DNA of 64,000 nucleotides from CAJXVY01 sp965660355. Lineage in GTDB: Bacteria > Actinomycetota > Actinomycetes > Actinomycetales > Microbacteriaceae. The stretch's first letter is position 1; the number at the start of each line of letters is the position of its first letter. The stretch is taken from assembly GCA_965660355.1 (NCBI GenBank), contig CBFHZN010000002.1, positions 1 to 64,000 of the forward strand. Reading direction: 5' to 3'. A program made the position numbers and the translations under genes. Shown here piece by piece: positions 51,721-61,373 of the stretch. The notes below the pieces were generated by a model. It saw only the letters and a program-made list of their open reading frames with translations, did no database searches and was not told the origin of the DNA.

Positions 51721-53411
51721 TGGCAAATGACATGAAACCTCGAAGTAGAGATGTAACTGATGGAATCGAGAGAGCTCCCGCCAGAGGAATGCTCCGTGCT
51801 GTTGGAATGGGCGATGAGGATTGGGTAAAACCGCAAATTGGAATTGCAAGCAGTTGGAATGAAGTAACCCCATGTAACCTAAGCCTCGATCGATTGGCAG
51901 AAGCTGCTAAACAGGGCGTTTTCCAAGCTCAGGGATACCCAATGCAGTTTGGAACTATTTCTGTCTCTGACGGTATCGCAATGGGTCACGAGGGGATGCA
52001 CTTTTCGCTTGTCTCTCGCGAGGTTATTGCTGACAGTGTTGAAACAGTCATGAGCGCTGAGCGCTTAGATGGGTCGGTCACACTCGCTGGATGCGATAAG
52101 TCACTGCCCGGAATGCTGATGGCTGCGGCAAGACTGGATCTGGCGAACGTGTTTTTATACGCTGGTTCTATCGCTCCGGGTTGGGTGAAGCTAACCGATG
52201 GGAGCGAAAAGCAGGTGACCATCATCGACGCCTTTGAGGCAGTTGGTGCCTGCAAGGCTGGTCTGATGAGTGAAGAAGACCTTAATCGAATTGAAAGAGC
52301 AATCTGTCCTGGCGAGGGAGCTTGTGGAGGGATGTACACCGCCAACACAATGGCCAGCGTCGCTGAGGCTCTGGGCATGAGCCTTCCTGGCTCGGCAGCA
52401 CCGCCAAGTGCAGACCGAAGGAGAGACAACTGGGCTCACCGAAGTGGGGAAGCTGTGGTGAACCTTATTGAAAAAGGAATCACTGCAAGAGACATCATGA
52501 CCAAGAAGGCTTTCGAAAACGCAATTGCAGTTGTGATGGCCTTTGGAGGTTCAACCAATGCAGTTTTGCACCTGCTTGCTATCGCTCAAGAGGCTGAGGT
52601 TGAACTGAAGTTGGATGACTTCAACAAAATTGCCGATAAGGTTCCGCACCTAGGGGATCTCAAACCTTTCGGTCAATACGTGATGAACGATGTCGACAGA
52701 GTCGGTGGAGTCCCAGTTTTGATGAAGGCTTTATTGGATGCTGGATTGATTCACGGAGATGCGCTGACAGTTACCGGCAAAACCGTTGCCGAAAACCTAG
52801 CGGAGATCAACCCACCAGACCCGGATGGCAAGATCATTCGCGCTATGAATGACCCGATTCACAAAACAGGTGGCATCAACATCTTGAAGGGTTCGTTGGC
52901 TCCAGAGGGTGCTGTGGTAAAAACGGCTGGATTTGATCTTGAGACCTTTGAAGGCCCAGCACGAGTGTTTGAGCGTGAGAAAGCCTGCATGGATGCACTG
53001 AGCAATGGCGAAATTCAAAAAGGCGATGTTGTCCTAATTCGCTACGAGGGACCAAAAGGTGGTCCCGGTATGCGGGAGATGCTGATGGTCACAGGCGCAA
53101 TTAAAGGTGCGGGACTGGGTAAAGATGTCCTACTATTAACGGACGGACGATTCTCAGGCGGCACAACCGGGCTGAGTATTGGACATATTGCTCCAGAGGC
53201 TGTGGATGGAGGTCCAGTTGCCTTTGTGCGCGATGGCGACATAATCCGCGTCGACATCGCTAAACGCTCTATCGAGCTACTCATTGATGAGAGTGAATTG
53301 GTTGCCCGTAAGAAAGATTGGGAGCCACTGCCCTTGAGATACACCAAGGGAGTTCTCGGTAAGTATTCAAAAATCGTAGGGTCCGCATCTGTCGGTGCCT
53401 ACTGTGGCTAA
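51720..53411 (+). CDS. ilvD: Dihydroxy-acid dehydratase
   Basis: 563 aa; third step of valine/isoleucine synthesis. Fe-S cluster cysteines are in VTPCNLS (C52), AGCDKSLPG and EGACGGMYTANTM. ATG 51720 has no Shine-Dalgarno and is the last base of the upstream palindrome; ATG 51732 is an alternative. It is the first gene of ilvD-ilvB-ilvH-ilvC. Confidence 0.95.
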   Translation: MANDMKPRSRDVTDGIERAPARGMLRAVGMGDEDWVKPQIGIASSWNEVTPCNLSLDRLAEAAKQGVFQAQGYPMQFGTISVSDGIAMGHEGMHFSLVSREVIADSVETVMSAERLDGSVTLAGCDKSLPGMLMAAARLDLANVFLYAGSIAPGWVKLTDGSEKQVTIIDAFEAVGACKAGLMSEEDLNRIERAICPGEGACGGMYTANTMASVAEALGMSLPGSAAPPSADRRRDNWAHRSGEAVVNLIEKGITARDIMTKKAFENAIAVVMAFGGSTNAVLHLLAIAQEAEVELKLDDFNKIADKVPHLGDLKPFGQYVMNDVDRVGGVPVLMKALLDAGLIHGDALTVTGKTVAENLAEINPPDPDGKIIRAMNDPIHKTGGINILKGSLAPEGAVVKTAGFDLETFEGPARVFEREKACMDALSNGEIQKGDVVLIRYEGPKGGPGMREMLMVTGAIKGAGLGKDVLLLTDGRFSGGTTGLSIGHIAPEAVDGGPVAFVRDGDIIRVDIAKRSIELLIDESELVARKKDWEPLPLRYTKGVLGKYSKIVGSASVGAYCG

Positions 53412-53418
53412 GGATAAA

Positions 53419-55173
53419 ATGACTGAAACTATGACCGGCGCTCAAGCTATCGTGCGTTCGCTTGAAGAGCTTGGGGTCGATGACATATTTGGATTACCCG
53501 GCGGGGCAATCTTGCCAACCTATGACCCATTGATGGATTCTAAGAAAATCCGTCACGTGTTGGTCAGGCATGAGCAAGGTGCTGGACACGCGGCCGAGGG
53601 ATATGCGGCGGCAACCGGCAAGCTTGGCGTTTGCATTGCAACCAGTGGGCCAGGAGCCACAAACCTGGTCACACCCATTGCAGATGCTCACATGGACAGT
53701 GTGCCAATGTTGGCAATTACCGGTCAGGTGAATTCACACGCCATTGGAACGGATGCTTTCCAAGAAGCGGACATTGTTGGAATCACAATGCCGATCACCA
53801 AGCACAGTTTTTTGGTTACGAAGGCGGCTGATATTCCAGCGGTGATTGCAGCAGCCGTGGAGTTGGCAACAAGTGGTAGGCCAGGTCCTGTTTTGGTGGA
53901 TGTCACCAAAGACGCTCAAAACGGAAAATTTGAATTTAGCTGGCCGCCGAAGATGGATATTTTGCCCGGTTATAAACCGGTCACGCATCCTCATGGAAGA
54001 CAGGTTGAGGCAGCTGCTGAGATGATTCTCTCGAGCGAAAAGCCTATTTTGTATGTCGGTGGTGGGGTGATTCGCGCAGAGGCTCATGCTGAGCTTGCGA
54101 GGCTTGCCGAGATTACTGGTGCGCCTGTCACAACGACTTTGATGGCTCGCGGAGCATTCCCCGACACTCATCACCAGCACCTCGGAATGCCCGGGATGCA
54201 CGGAACTGTGCCGGCTGTGACCGCCTTGCAAAAATCAGACCTGCTAATCACTTTGGGTGCCAGATTTGATGATCGTGTTACCGGTGAGGTTTCAAGCTTT
54301 GCTCCTGGGGCGAAGGTTATTCACGTTGATATTGACCCGGCTGAGATTGGAAAAATCCGACAGGCGGATGTTCCAATTGTGGGCGATGCCAAAGTGGTTA
54401 TTGCGATGCTGAATGCTGAGTTGGAAAGCCGTCTGTCTGGCAAAAAGCCTGATTACTCAGACTGGTGGCAGTTCCTGGATGGACTGAAGACACGCTACCC
54501 TCTTGGCTACCAGGAGCAAGAAGATGGAACGCTCGCTCCGCAGTGGGTTATCAAGCGCATCGGTGAAATGACTGGCCCAGAGGGGGTTTTTGCTGCGGGA
54601 GTTGGCCAACACCAGATGTGGTCCGCACAATTCATCAATTATGAGCGTCCAAACTCTTGGTTGAATTCAGGAGGTGCTGGAACCATGGGTTATAGCGTTC
54701 CAGCTGCGATGGGTGCCAAGGTGGGAGAGCCCGAAAGAGATGTTTGGGCAATTGATGGAGACGGTTGTTTCCAGATGACCAACCAAGAGTTGGCAACTTG
54801 TGTGATTAACAACATTCCAATCAAGGTTGCAATTATCAACAACAGCTCGCTTGGCATGGTTAGACAGTGGCAGACATTGTTTTACAACTCCAGGTATTCA
54901 AATACAGATCTGAATACCGGTACTGACACTCAGATGGTGCCTGATTTTGTGAAGCTGGGAGAGAGTTATGGATGTCTCTCGATTAGAGCGACAAATGAAA
55001 AAGAAGCCGAGGAGGCAATCAAGCTTGCCCTAGAGACCAACGATAGGCCAGTGGTCATTGACTTCATTGTTGGACGCGATGCTATGGTTTGGCCAATGGT
55101 GCCAGCGGGTGTCAGTAATGACGCGGTTCAGTATGCAAGGGATGCAAGACCAGTTTGGGAGGGTGACGAATGA
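53419..55173 (+). CDS. ilvB: Acetolactate synthase large subunit
   Basis: ThDP-dependent first enzyme of branched-chain synthesis, about 584 aa. Motifs: FGLPGGAILP, HEQGAGHAAEGYAAATGK (catalytic glutamate), FQEADIVGIT and the ThDP motif GDGCFQMTNQELAT...NNSSLGMV. ATG 53419 has AAGGA just upstream; GTG 53395 and 53404 inside ilvD and ATG 53431 are alternatives. ATGA overlap with ilvH. Confidence 0.95.
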   Translation: MTETMTGAQAIVRSLEELGVDDIFGLPGGAILPTYDPLMDSKKIRHVLVRHEQGAGHAAEGYAAATGKLGVCIATSGPGATNLVTPIADAHMDSVPMLAITGQVNSHAIGTDAFQEADIVGITMPITKHSFLVTKAADIPAVIAAAVELATSGRPGPVLVDVTKDAQNGKFEFSWPPKMDILPGYKPVTHPHGRQVEAAAEMILSSEKPILYVGGGVIRAEAHAELARLAEITGAPVTTTLMARGAFPDTHHQHLGMPGMHGTVPAVTALQKSDLLITLGARFDDRVTGEVSSFAPGAKVIHVDIDPAEIGKIRQADVPIVGDAKVVIAMLNAELESRLSGKKPDYSDWWQFLDGLKTRYPLGYQEQEDGTLAPQWVIKRIGEMTGPEGVFAAGVGQHQMWSAQFINYERPNSWLNSGGAGTMGYSVPAAMGAKVGEPERDVWAIDGDGCFQMTNQELATCVINNIPIKVAIINNSSLGMVRQWQTLFYNSRYSNTDLNTGTDTQMVPDFVKLGESYGCLSIRATNEKEAEEAIKLALETNDRPVVIDFIVGRDAMVWPMVPAGVSNDAVQYARDARPVWEGDE

Positions 55174-55673
55174 CGCAGCACGTTCTCTCACTCTTGGTTG
55201 AAGATAAGCCAGGTTTGCTGACCCGGGTGGCTGGATTATTTGCCCGTCGTGGTTATAACATTCGCTCTCTGGCTGTGGGGTCCAGCGAAATCGACGGACT
55301 CAGCAGAATCACAGTGGTAGTGGATGTCGAAGGGCACCCACTCGAACAAATCACCAAGCAGCTGAATAAGTTGGTGAATGTTGTGAAAATTGTTGAATTA
55401 GAAAACGACAACTCAGTGTCTCGCGATCACATGCTGATTAAGGTAAGGACTGAAGCCAACAACCGCAGCCAGGTCTTGGAGGCGGTAAACCTTTTCAGGG
55501 CTAGAGTTGTGGATGTGGTAAGTGACTCGGTTGTTATTGAAATAACCGGCGATAGCGCTAAGTGCCAAGCTTTCCTGAAGGTGTTAGAACCTTTTGGAGT
55601 GAAAGAACTCGTTCAATCAGGAGCCATTGCAATTGGCCGCGGCTCCAAATCCATGAGCGACCGAATCAAATAG
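55170..55673 (+). CDS. ilvH: Acetolactate synthase small (regulatory) subunit
   Basis: 167 aa. N-terminal ACT domain (HVLSLLVEDKPGLLTRVAGLFARRGYNI) that binds valine for feedback control, and the C-terminal domain ending VKELVQSGAIAIGRG. It activates and regulates IlvB, whose gene it overlaps by 4 nt. Confidence 0.95.
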   Translation: MTQHVLSLLVEDKPGLLTRVAGLFARRGYNIRSLAVGSSEIDGLSRITVVVDVEGHPLEQITKQLNKLVNVVKIVELENDNSVSRDHMLIKVRTEANNRSQVLEAVNLFRARVVDVVSDSVVIEITGDSAKCQAFLKVLEPFGVKELVQSGAIAIGRGSKSMSDRIK

Positions 55674-55696
55674 GCCAATAAAAAAGGAGCAATAAA

Positions 55697-56722
55697 TTGG
55701 CAGAAATTTTCTATGACAAAGATGCTGATCTGAGTCTTATTCAAAACAAGAAGGTAGCGGTTCTGGGCTTTGGTTCGCAGGGCCACGCACACGCCTTGAA
55801 TCTCAAAGACAGTGGTGTTGATGTCGTTGTTGGTCTGCTAGAGGGTTCAAAATCACGCCCCAAGGCAGAGGAAAAAGGCCTAACAGTTCACACTCCTGAC
55901 GAGGCAGTGAAGTGGGCGGATGTAATTGTCATCTTGGCTCCAGATCCAGCGCAGCGTGATTTATACACAAATTCGGTTGAGCCAAACTTGGCAGCGGGTA
56001 AGGCTTTGGTGTTTGGTCACGGTTTCGCAATTCGCTTTGGTCTAATCAAGCCACCAAGCGATGTTGATGTTTTCTTGGTTGCTCCAAAGGGTCCAGGCCA
56101 CATCGTTCGCCGCGAGTATGAGGCAGGACGAGGAGTTCCTAACTTGATTGCTGTTGAACAGGACGCCACTGGCGGAGCATTCGAGCTAGCACTTAGCTAT
56201 TCAAAGGGAATCGGTGGAACCCGTGCGGGAACCATCAAGACAACCTTTACCGAGGAAACAGAGACTGACCTGTTTGGAGAGCAGGCTGTTTTGTGTGGAG
56301 GTGCATCACAGCTGGTTCAGTATGGCTTTGAAACCTTGGTTGAGGCAGGCTACCAGCCAGAAATCGCTTACTTCGAGGTTTTGCACGAACTAAAGCTGAT
56401 CGTTGATTTGATGTATGAGGGTGGAATCGCTAAGCAGCGTTGGAGTGTCTCTGACACCGCTGAGTATGGTGACTACGTGTCAGGCCCAAGGGTCATCACC
56501 CCTGAGGTGAAAGAAAACATGAAGGCGGTTTTAGGGGATATTCAAAACGGCAGCTTTGCTGACAGATTTATCTCTGACCAGGACGCCGGAGCCCCAGAGT
56601 TTCAAAAGCTCCGCGCCAAGGGCGAAACTCACCAGATCGAGGGAACCGGTCGTGAACTACGCAAGCTATTTAGCTGGATCGAAAATAAAGACGATTACAG
56701 CGAGGGTAGCGTCGCTCGCTAA
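55697..56722 (+). CDS. ilvC: Ketol-acid reductoisomerase
   Basis: 341 aa, class I short form. Rossmann motif VLGFGSQGHAHALNLKDSG, then the knotted domain with magnesium-binding acidic residues around ETETDLFGEQAVLCGG and YFEVLHELKLIVDLMYEGG. TTG start behind AAAAAGGAG. It ends exactly where the convergent gene at 56723 ends. Confidence 0.95.
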   Translation: MAEIFYDKDADLSLIQNKKVAVLGFGSQGHAHALNLKDSGVDVVVGLLEGSKSRPKAEEKGLTVHTPDEAVKWADVIVILAPDPAQRDLYTNSVEPNLAAGKALVFGHGFAIRFGLIKPPSDVDVFLVAPKGPGHIVRREYEAGRGVPNLIAVEQDATGGAFELALSYSKGIGGTRAGTIKTTFTEETETDLFGEQAVLCGGASQLVQYGFETLVEAGYQPEIAYFEVLHELKLIVDLMYEGGIAKQRWSVSDTAEYGDYVSGPRVITPEVKENMKAVLGDIQNGSFADRFISDQDAGAPEFQKLRAKGETHQIEGTGRELRKLFSWIENKDDYSEGSVAR

Positions 56723-57091
56723 TTAGTTATTGACCGATCGAAGCATCGCAAGGGTTAGTGGAACTGCAACTGCGAAGTGGATGGCCATAAGAAGCGCTGC
56801 GGCGAGAGGGTCAGATACCCCTGGGATAGGCAGAACAAAAAACGCAAAGACGATGATTGCGGTAATCCAAACGTTTCTCGATGGGTTTTCGGTTTTTTTC
56901 AGTGCCCTAGCTACTAAAAACGCTCCAATAGCTACTCCAACTGTTGCAACTGCGTAAAGGAATATCGGAATCTCTTGTTGGATGGGCTCTACAAAGAAAT
57001 TTGCACCGGCTAGCACACCCACGAAATAAAGGGCGTAAACAGTTATCAAACCAGCCAGGGTGGCAATTGAGAATCTTGTTGTGTTATTCAT
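56723..57091 (-). CDS. Small four-helix membrane protein
   Basis: 122 aa from ATG 57091 (GGAG six bases upstream; ATG 57097 and 57121 are in frame but lack one). Hydrophobic segments near residues 8-28, 40-58, 75-92 and 100-118. It has the look of the DUF6121-type actinobacterial membrane proteins, function unknown. It lies between ilvC and serA on the opposite strand and breaks the ilvC-serA run. Confidence 0.7.
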   Translation of the reverse strand: MNNTTRFSIATLAGLITVYALYFVGVLAGANFFVEPIQQEIPIFLYAVATVGVAIGAFLVARALKKTENPSRNVWITAIIVFAFFVLPIPGVSDPLAAALLMAIHFAVAVPLTLAMLRSVNN

Positions 57092-57161
57092 TTTCATCTC
57101 CAAATTTTCTGTATTGGTCATCCGCTAGGCTTGCATACGTAAAAAGATTTTGAGGGAAAAA

Positions 57162-58754
57162 TTGGCAAAACCAATAGTTTTAATTGCGGAAGAACTGTCT
57201 CCGGCCACTGTTGAGGCACTTGGCGACGAGTTTGAGATTCGACACGCCAACGGAGCAGACAGAGCTGAATTGTTAGAGGCACTAAAAGAGGCAAATGCTG
57301 TTCTGATTCGCTCTGCAACAAAGATGGATAAAGAAGCCATTTCCGCCGCTCCCAACCTGAAGGTAATTGCTAGAGCCGGTGTTGGCTTGGACAACGTTGA
57401 CACCCCCGCTGCAACTGAGCATGGAGTGATGGTTGTGAACGCACCAACTTCAAATATTGTGAGTGCCGCTGAGTTAGCCGTTGCGCACATTTTGTCACTG
57501 TCAAGAAACATGGCAGATGCCCACGCATCGATGCGTCAGGGGGAGTGGAAAAGATCTAAATACACAGGTGTCGAGCTCTATGAAAAAACCATTGGCATCG
57601 TAGGCCTCGGTCGAATTGGAACATTGGTAGCCAATCGTTTGGTCGGATTTGATGTGAAGCTAATCGGCTATGACCCCTACGTAACTCAAGCGAGAGCTGA
57701 GCAAATTGGTGTTGAGCTGGTTGAGATGGAAGAGTTGATGAAAAGAAGTGACTACATCACAATCCACATACCAAAAACAGCTGAGACGACATCAATGATC
57801 AGCGATAACGAGTTTGCTTTAGCAAAACCAAACCTCAGAATCGTCAACTGCTCCCGCGGGGGAATCATTGATGAGGATGCGTTATACACAGCCCTGAGTG
57901 AAAACAAAATCGCGGGTGCTGGATTGGATGTGTTCAATTCCGAGCCACCCGCTGAATCAAAACTGTTGGAGCTGGATAACATCCTGCTCACCCCACACCT
58001 TGGTGCATCAACAGGTGAGGCGCAGGAAAAAGCAGGAATCAGTGTGGCTAAGAGTGTTCGCTTGGCACTGGCCGGAGACTTGGTCCCCGATGCAGTGAAC
58101 GTGGCAGGAGGACTGATTGATGCCTCCGTGAAGCCTGGAATCCCTCTGGCCGAAAAGCTTGGTCAATTGCTAACTGGAATTGCTCATGCGTCTTTGACCT
58201 CAATTGAAATTGAGGTCAGAGGCTACATAGCTGAGCACGATGTGACTGTTTTGAAACTAGCCGCCCTGAAAGGAATCTTTCAAAACATGGTTACCGATCA
58301 GGTTAGCTATGTAAACGCTCCATTGATTGCCGAGGGCAGAGGCGTGGATGTGAAGCTGATCACTGACACAAACAGCGAAGAATACAGAAACGTCACCATT
58401 TTGCGAGCCACTCTGGGCGATGGATCAACGGTTAGCGTCGCGGGAACGGTGACTGGTCCAAAGCTCACCCAAAAAATCGTAAACATAAACGGCTACGACG
58501 TAGAGGTTCCCATGGATGACAACTTTGTGGTCATGGTCTATGACGATCGTCCTGGAATCGTTGCGGTCTATGGAAGCGCTTTCGCTGAGGCAGAGGTGAA
58601 CATTGCCGCAATGCAGATTGCTAGAAAAAGCGAGGGTGGCAAGGCACTTAGTGTTATCACAGTCGACAGCCCCGTCTCAGCCGAAATCTTGGAAGATATT
58701 CAGTCCAAGACCCAGGCTGACTACGTGAGAGCTATTCAACTAACTGAAATTTAG
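57162..58754 (+). CDS. serA: D-3-phosphoglycerate dehydrogenase
   Basis: First step of serine synthesis. About 530 aa, the long form with catalytic/NAD domains (GIVGLGRIGTLVANRL; catalytic HLGAST region), an intervening domain and a C-terminal ACT domain (VMVYDDRPGIVAVYGSAFAEAEVNIAAMQIAR) for serine feedback. TTG 57162 has GAGGGA four bases upstream and is preferred to TTG 57150. The 3' end overlaps the convergent CoA-disulfide-reductase-like gene by 4 nt. Confidence 0.94.
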   Translation: MAKPIVLIAEELSPATVEALGDEFEIRHANGADRAELLEALKEANAVLIRSATKMDKEAISAAPNLKVIARAGVGLDNVDTPAATEHGVMVVNAPTSNIVSAAELAVAHILSLSRNMADAHASMRQGEWKRSKYTGVELYEKTIGIVGLGRIGTLVANRLVGFDVKLIGYDPYVTQARAEQIGVELVEMEELMKRSDYITIHIPKTAETTSMISDNEFALAKPNLRIVNCSRGGIIDEDALYTALSENKIAGAGLDVFNSEPPAESKLLELDNILLTPHLGASTGEAQEKAGISVAKSVRLALAGDLVPDAVNVAGGLIDASVKPGIPLAEKLGQLLTGIAHASLTSIEIEVRGYIAEHDVTVLKLAALKGIFQNMVTDQVSYVNAPLIAEGRGVDVKLITDTNSEEYRNVTILRATLGDGSTVSVAGTVTGPKLTQKIVNINGYDVEVPMDDNFVVMVYDDRPGIVAVYGSAFAEAEVNIAAMQIARKSEGGKALSVITVDSPVSAEILEDIQSKTQADYVRAIQLTEI

Positions 58755-60391
58755 ATTTCGTTTCTAGCGAGAGCATCTTGGGCAAATTTCCAGGTGGTGT
58801 AACCACCGGATAAATTGCTCGCCTTGATTCCTTTGCTTTTTAGAATCTGGATTGCAGTGTGGGCGCGCTGACCCACTGCACAGTGAACCACGTACTCCTC
58901 ACCAGCAAGCTCATCCAATTTGTCTCGAAGTTCATCAACCGGCGCCAAGATAGCCCCGGGGATGTGACCTCGATCAAACTCTGCTTGAGTTCTAACATCC
59001 AAAATCTTCACCCCGCGAGTTAGCTCAGAATCCAGTTGGTTCCAGTGAATATTGGGGGATTTATTCTCTAAGACGTTGTTGCCGACATAACCGGCGTGGT
59101 TGATGGCGTCCTTAGCGGAGCCAAACTGCGGTGAGTAGGCAAGCTCTAAGTTCATCAAATCATCCACTGAAAGACCTGCATAAATGGCGGTTGCGATAAT
59201 ATCGATCCGCTTATCGGCACCGTCCTTACCAACTGACTGCCCACCCAGCAATTTACCGGTTTCTGGGTCAAAAATAACTTTCAGAGAGATTCTCTCCGAC
59301 CCAGGGAAATAACCTGCGTGAGATCCAGGGTGGAGGTGAATGGCTTTGTAATCAATGCCCATTCTCTGAGCTAAACCTTCGGTTATCCCTGTGAGTGCTG
59401 CAGCCATTCCAAAGGCACCTATGATGCCAGTACCAATTGATTTTCTAGCTGGTGCTGTCTCACCCGCAATCACATCGGCAACCAGCCTTCCGTGGCGGTT
59501 AGCGAGGTTGGCAAGCCAAATCATCTGTTGCTGGTCGGTTACGAGACTTTGTTTTTCAACCGCATCACCAACTGCAAAAATGTTTGGATCACTGGTTCTA
59601 AGGTGATCATCAACCTTGATACCCCCAGCGTTTCCCATTTCTAAACCAGCAAGCTCTGCCAGTTTGGAATCGGCAACAACTCCAACTGATGAGACCACCA
59701 GATCAGCATCGATGACTCTTCCGTCTTTCAGGGTGAGGGAGTTTTCGCCAATGCTTTGAGTTTCTGCACTAACCGCAATCTCAACACCGTGTTTATTCAA
59801 ATGCGCCTGGAAGGGTTCAATCATTTCGATATCGAATTGCGGCAAGATGTGATCTCTGAATTCGACCATGGTGGTTTTCACGCCTCTGTGAACTAGGTTT
59901 TCGGCCAATTCAACACCAATGAACCCAGCACCCAGGATTGCAGCTGATTTGATTTCGCCCGCATCAACCATTTCTTTGATGCGAACACTGTCTTCCACAT
60001 CTTTCAAAACAACAGCGCGGTCAATGCCCTCGATTGGAAGCTTTCTTGGGTTGGCACCAGGAGAAATGATGATGTAGTCATAATCCTCTTGTTGTTCGCC
60101 GGTTTCTGAGTTCACCGCAGTGATTGTTTTGTTCTCGCGGTCAATTTCAGTGACTTCGGTGTTGACTCGAACATCCAAACGAAACCTGTTCCACAAAGAC
60201 TGTGGGGTCTGCAAAAGCAGACTCTCTTTTTTGTCTATCACTCCGCCGATGAAATAAGGCAATCCACAATTGGCGAAAGAAACATAGGGTCCTTTTTCAT
60301 AGACAATTATTTCTGCATCTTCTCTAAGTCTTCTAAGCCTTGTTGCAGCACTCATTCCACCTGCAACGCCACCAATTATTACTACCTTCAT
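58751..60391 (-). CDS. CoA-disulfide/persulfide reductase with C-terminal rhodanese domain
   Basis: 546 aa from ATG 60391. N-terminal FAD/NAD(P) reductase with the single active-site cysteine C42 (SFANCGLPYFIGG) characteristic of CoA-disulfide reductases, NAD-binding AILGAGFIGVELAENL, then a rhodanese domain (residues 450-546) with loop CAVGQR. This CoADR-RHD architecture reduces CoA-persulfides or polysulfide. It is last in the minus-strand CstR operon; ATG is 2 nt after the preceding stop. In S. aureus-type cst systems such genes are induced by sulfide or persulfide. Confidence 0.9.
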   Translation of the reverse strand: MKVVIIGGVAGGMSAATRLRRLREDAEIIVYEKGPYVSFANCGLPYFIGGVIDKKESLLLQTPQSLWNRFRLDVRVNTEVTEIDRENKTITAVNSETGEQQEDYDYIIISPGANPRKLPIEGIDRAVVLKDVEDSVRIKEMVDAGEIKSAAILGAGFIGVELAENLVHRGVKTTMVEFRDHILPQFDIEMIEPFQAHLNKHGVEIAVSAETQSIGENSLTLKDGRVIDADLVVSSVGVVADSKLAELAGLEMGNAGGIKVDDHLRTSDPNIFAVGDAVEKQSLVTDQQQMIWLANLANRHGRLVADVIAGETAPARKSIGTGIIGAFGMAAALTGITEGLAQRMGIDYKAIHLHPGSHAGYFPGSERISLKVIFDPETGKLLGGQSVGKDGADKRIDIIATAIYAGLSVDDLMNLELAYSPQFGSAKDAINHAGYVGNNVLENKSPNIHWNQLDSELTRGVKILDVRTQAEFDRGHIPGAILAPVDELRDKLDELAGEEYVVHCAVGQRAHTAIQILKSKGIKASNLSGGYTTWKFAQDALARNEI

Positions 60392-60393
60392 TT

Positions 60394-60717
60394 TCAAACC
60401 GTCCTTAGTCCTGCTCTTTTCCATGCAACCATTCCGCCAGACACATTGGAGACATCAAAACCTTCTGAGGAGAGAATTTTTGCTGCCTGCGCTGATCTCA
60501 TGCCTGATTGACACATCACCATTACTGGTCTTTCCTTGGCAATGGATTTCAGTCTTCCCTCCAGGCTTCCCAAAGGGATGTGCTTGGCACCGGGAGCGTG
60601 GCCTGATTTCCACTCATTGCTCTCACGAACATCAATTAGTTGCGCACCCTCATCCAGTTTTTGCTGAACCTCGGTGACTTTGATGCTGGGAGTTTTGGAT
60701 CTAAATAAACCGAACAT
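60394..60717 (-). CDS. Single-domain rhodanese
   Basis: 107 aa sulfurtransferase. Substrate strand AQLIDVRESNEWKSGHAPGAKHIPLG and active loop CQSGMR (CxxGxR, sulfur-type six-residue loop). Cytoplasmic. ATG overlaps the previous stop by one base and the next gene follows after 2 nt, giving operon coupling with CstR and the reductase. Confidence 0.92.
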   Translation of the reverse strand: MFGLFRSKTPSIKVTEVQQKLDEGAQLIDVRESNEWKSGHAPGAKHIPLGSLEGRLKSIAKERPVMVMCQSGMRSAQAAKILSSEGFDVSNVSGGMVAWKRAGLRTV

Positions 60718-61034
60718 CAGATTGATGCGTCGAAACTGACAGTCTTACCTGAGCCGATCCATGCGCTTGTGCCACCAGCAACACTCACGCAGTCAAGACC
60801 CTGCTGCTCTAAAAAGTTAGCGGCGGTCATAGACCTTCCACCACTTGCGCAGATAATCCAAATCTTTTTGTCTTTTGGCAGGTCAGCCAAGTTTTCGGGG
60901 ATCGAGTTCAGCGGGATGTGTTTTGCCTGGGGAACGTGGCCATCCTCGAATTCAAATGATTCGCGAACGTCAACTACGAATTCGCCTGCTGCAATCGCCT
61001 GCTCCAGTTCATCTACGGTTACTTCCTGAGCCAT
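60717..61034 (-). CDS. Single-domain rhodanese
   Basis: 105 aa. Contains VVDVRESFEFEDGHVPQAKHIPLN and active loop CASGGR. It is the second cytoplasmic rhodanese of the island, similar in pattern to the 60394 gene but not a close duplicate. GGAAATTATG start context; it begins 22 nt after the CstR gene. Confidence 0.92.
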   Translation of the reverse strand: MAQEVTVDELEQAIAAGEFVVDVRESFEFEDGHVPQAKHIPLNSIPENLADLPKDKKIWIICASGGRSMTAANFLEQQGLDCVSVAGGTSAWIGSGKTVSFDASI

Positions 61035-61056
61035 AATTTCCTTTCAATAAATGTCA

Positions 61057-61314
61057 CTATGAGAGTGACAAAAATGCTTTTTCTAGTCTTTTTCGGTCCG
61101 ACTCACCGTTTTCATCCAAAGCACAGGCCGCTAGGCCTGAACTGAGAAGAGCGAATCCGGCTCTACTGATTGCAGCATTAGCTGCCGCCAGTTGAGTCAA
61201 TACATCTGTGCAGTCTCGGCCATCTTCGATCATGCGCACAACGCCACCCAGTTGCCCCTGCGCTCGAACGAGTCTTTTGCGCACTGCCTCTAGGTCTTTT
61301 TCGTCTAAATCCAT
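61057..61314 (-). CDS. cstR: CsoR/CstR-family repressor, persulfide-sensing (CstR) type
   Basis: 85 aa all-helical repressor. C35 (EDGRDCTDVL) and C64 (GLAACALDE) are kept, but the histidine that completes the Cu(I) site in CsoR (H-L-x-x-C) is G60 here, so copper sensing is unlikely and the two-cysteine persulfide sensor CstR is the better match. It is first in a minus-strand operon with two rhodaneses and CoADR-RHD. AAGGAG lies four bases before the ATG. The likely operator is in the divergent gap. Confidence 0.9.
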   Translation of the reverse strand: MDLDEKDLEAVRKRLVRAQGQLGGVVRMIEDGRDCTDVLTQLAAANAAISRAGFALLSSGLAACALDENGESDRKRLEKAFLSLS

Positions 61315-61323
61315 GATGTCTCC

Positions 61324-61361
61324 TTGACTACAGTCCTACCGTAGCATACCCTAGGGGGTAT
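61324..61361 (+). promoter_or_regulatory. CstR/CsoR-type operator in a divergent promoter
   Basis: ATACCC-TAGG-GGGTAT (61346-61361) is the G-tract/C-tract inverted repeat typical of CsoR/CstR sites. It overlaps a -10-like TACCCT (61347-61352) spaced 17 nt from TTGACT (61324-61329) reading toward the lipoprotein rhodanese. TATGCT on the minus strand (61344-61349) could be the cstR -10, also next to the operator. Confidence 0.75.
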
Positions 61362-61373
61362 AGAAAGGAAGAC

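Noticed and set aside
53734..54231. Long antisense frame (165 codons) opposite ilvB
   Set aside because: Lies wholly within ilvB, cysteine/histidine-rich low-quality sequence, no start signals.
61057..61314. CsoR copper repressor
   Set aside because: The Cu(I) histidine is replaced by glycine and the neighbours are sulfur genes with no copper ATPase or chaperone.
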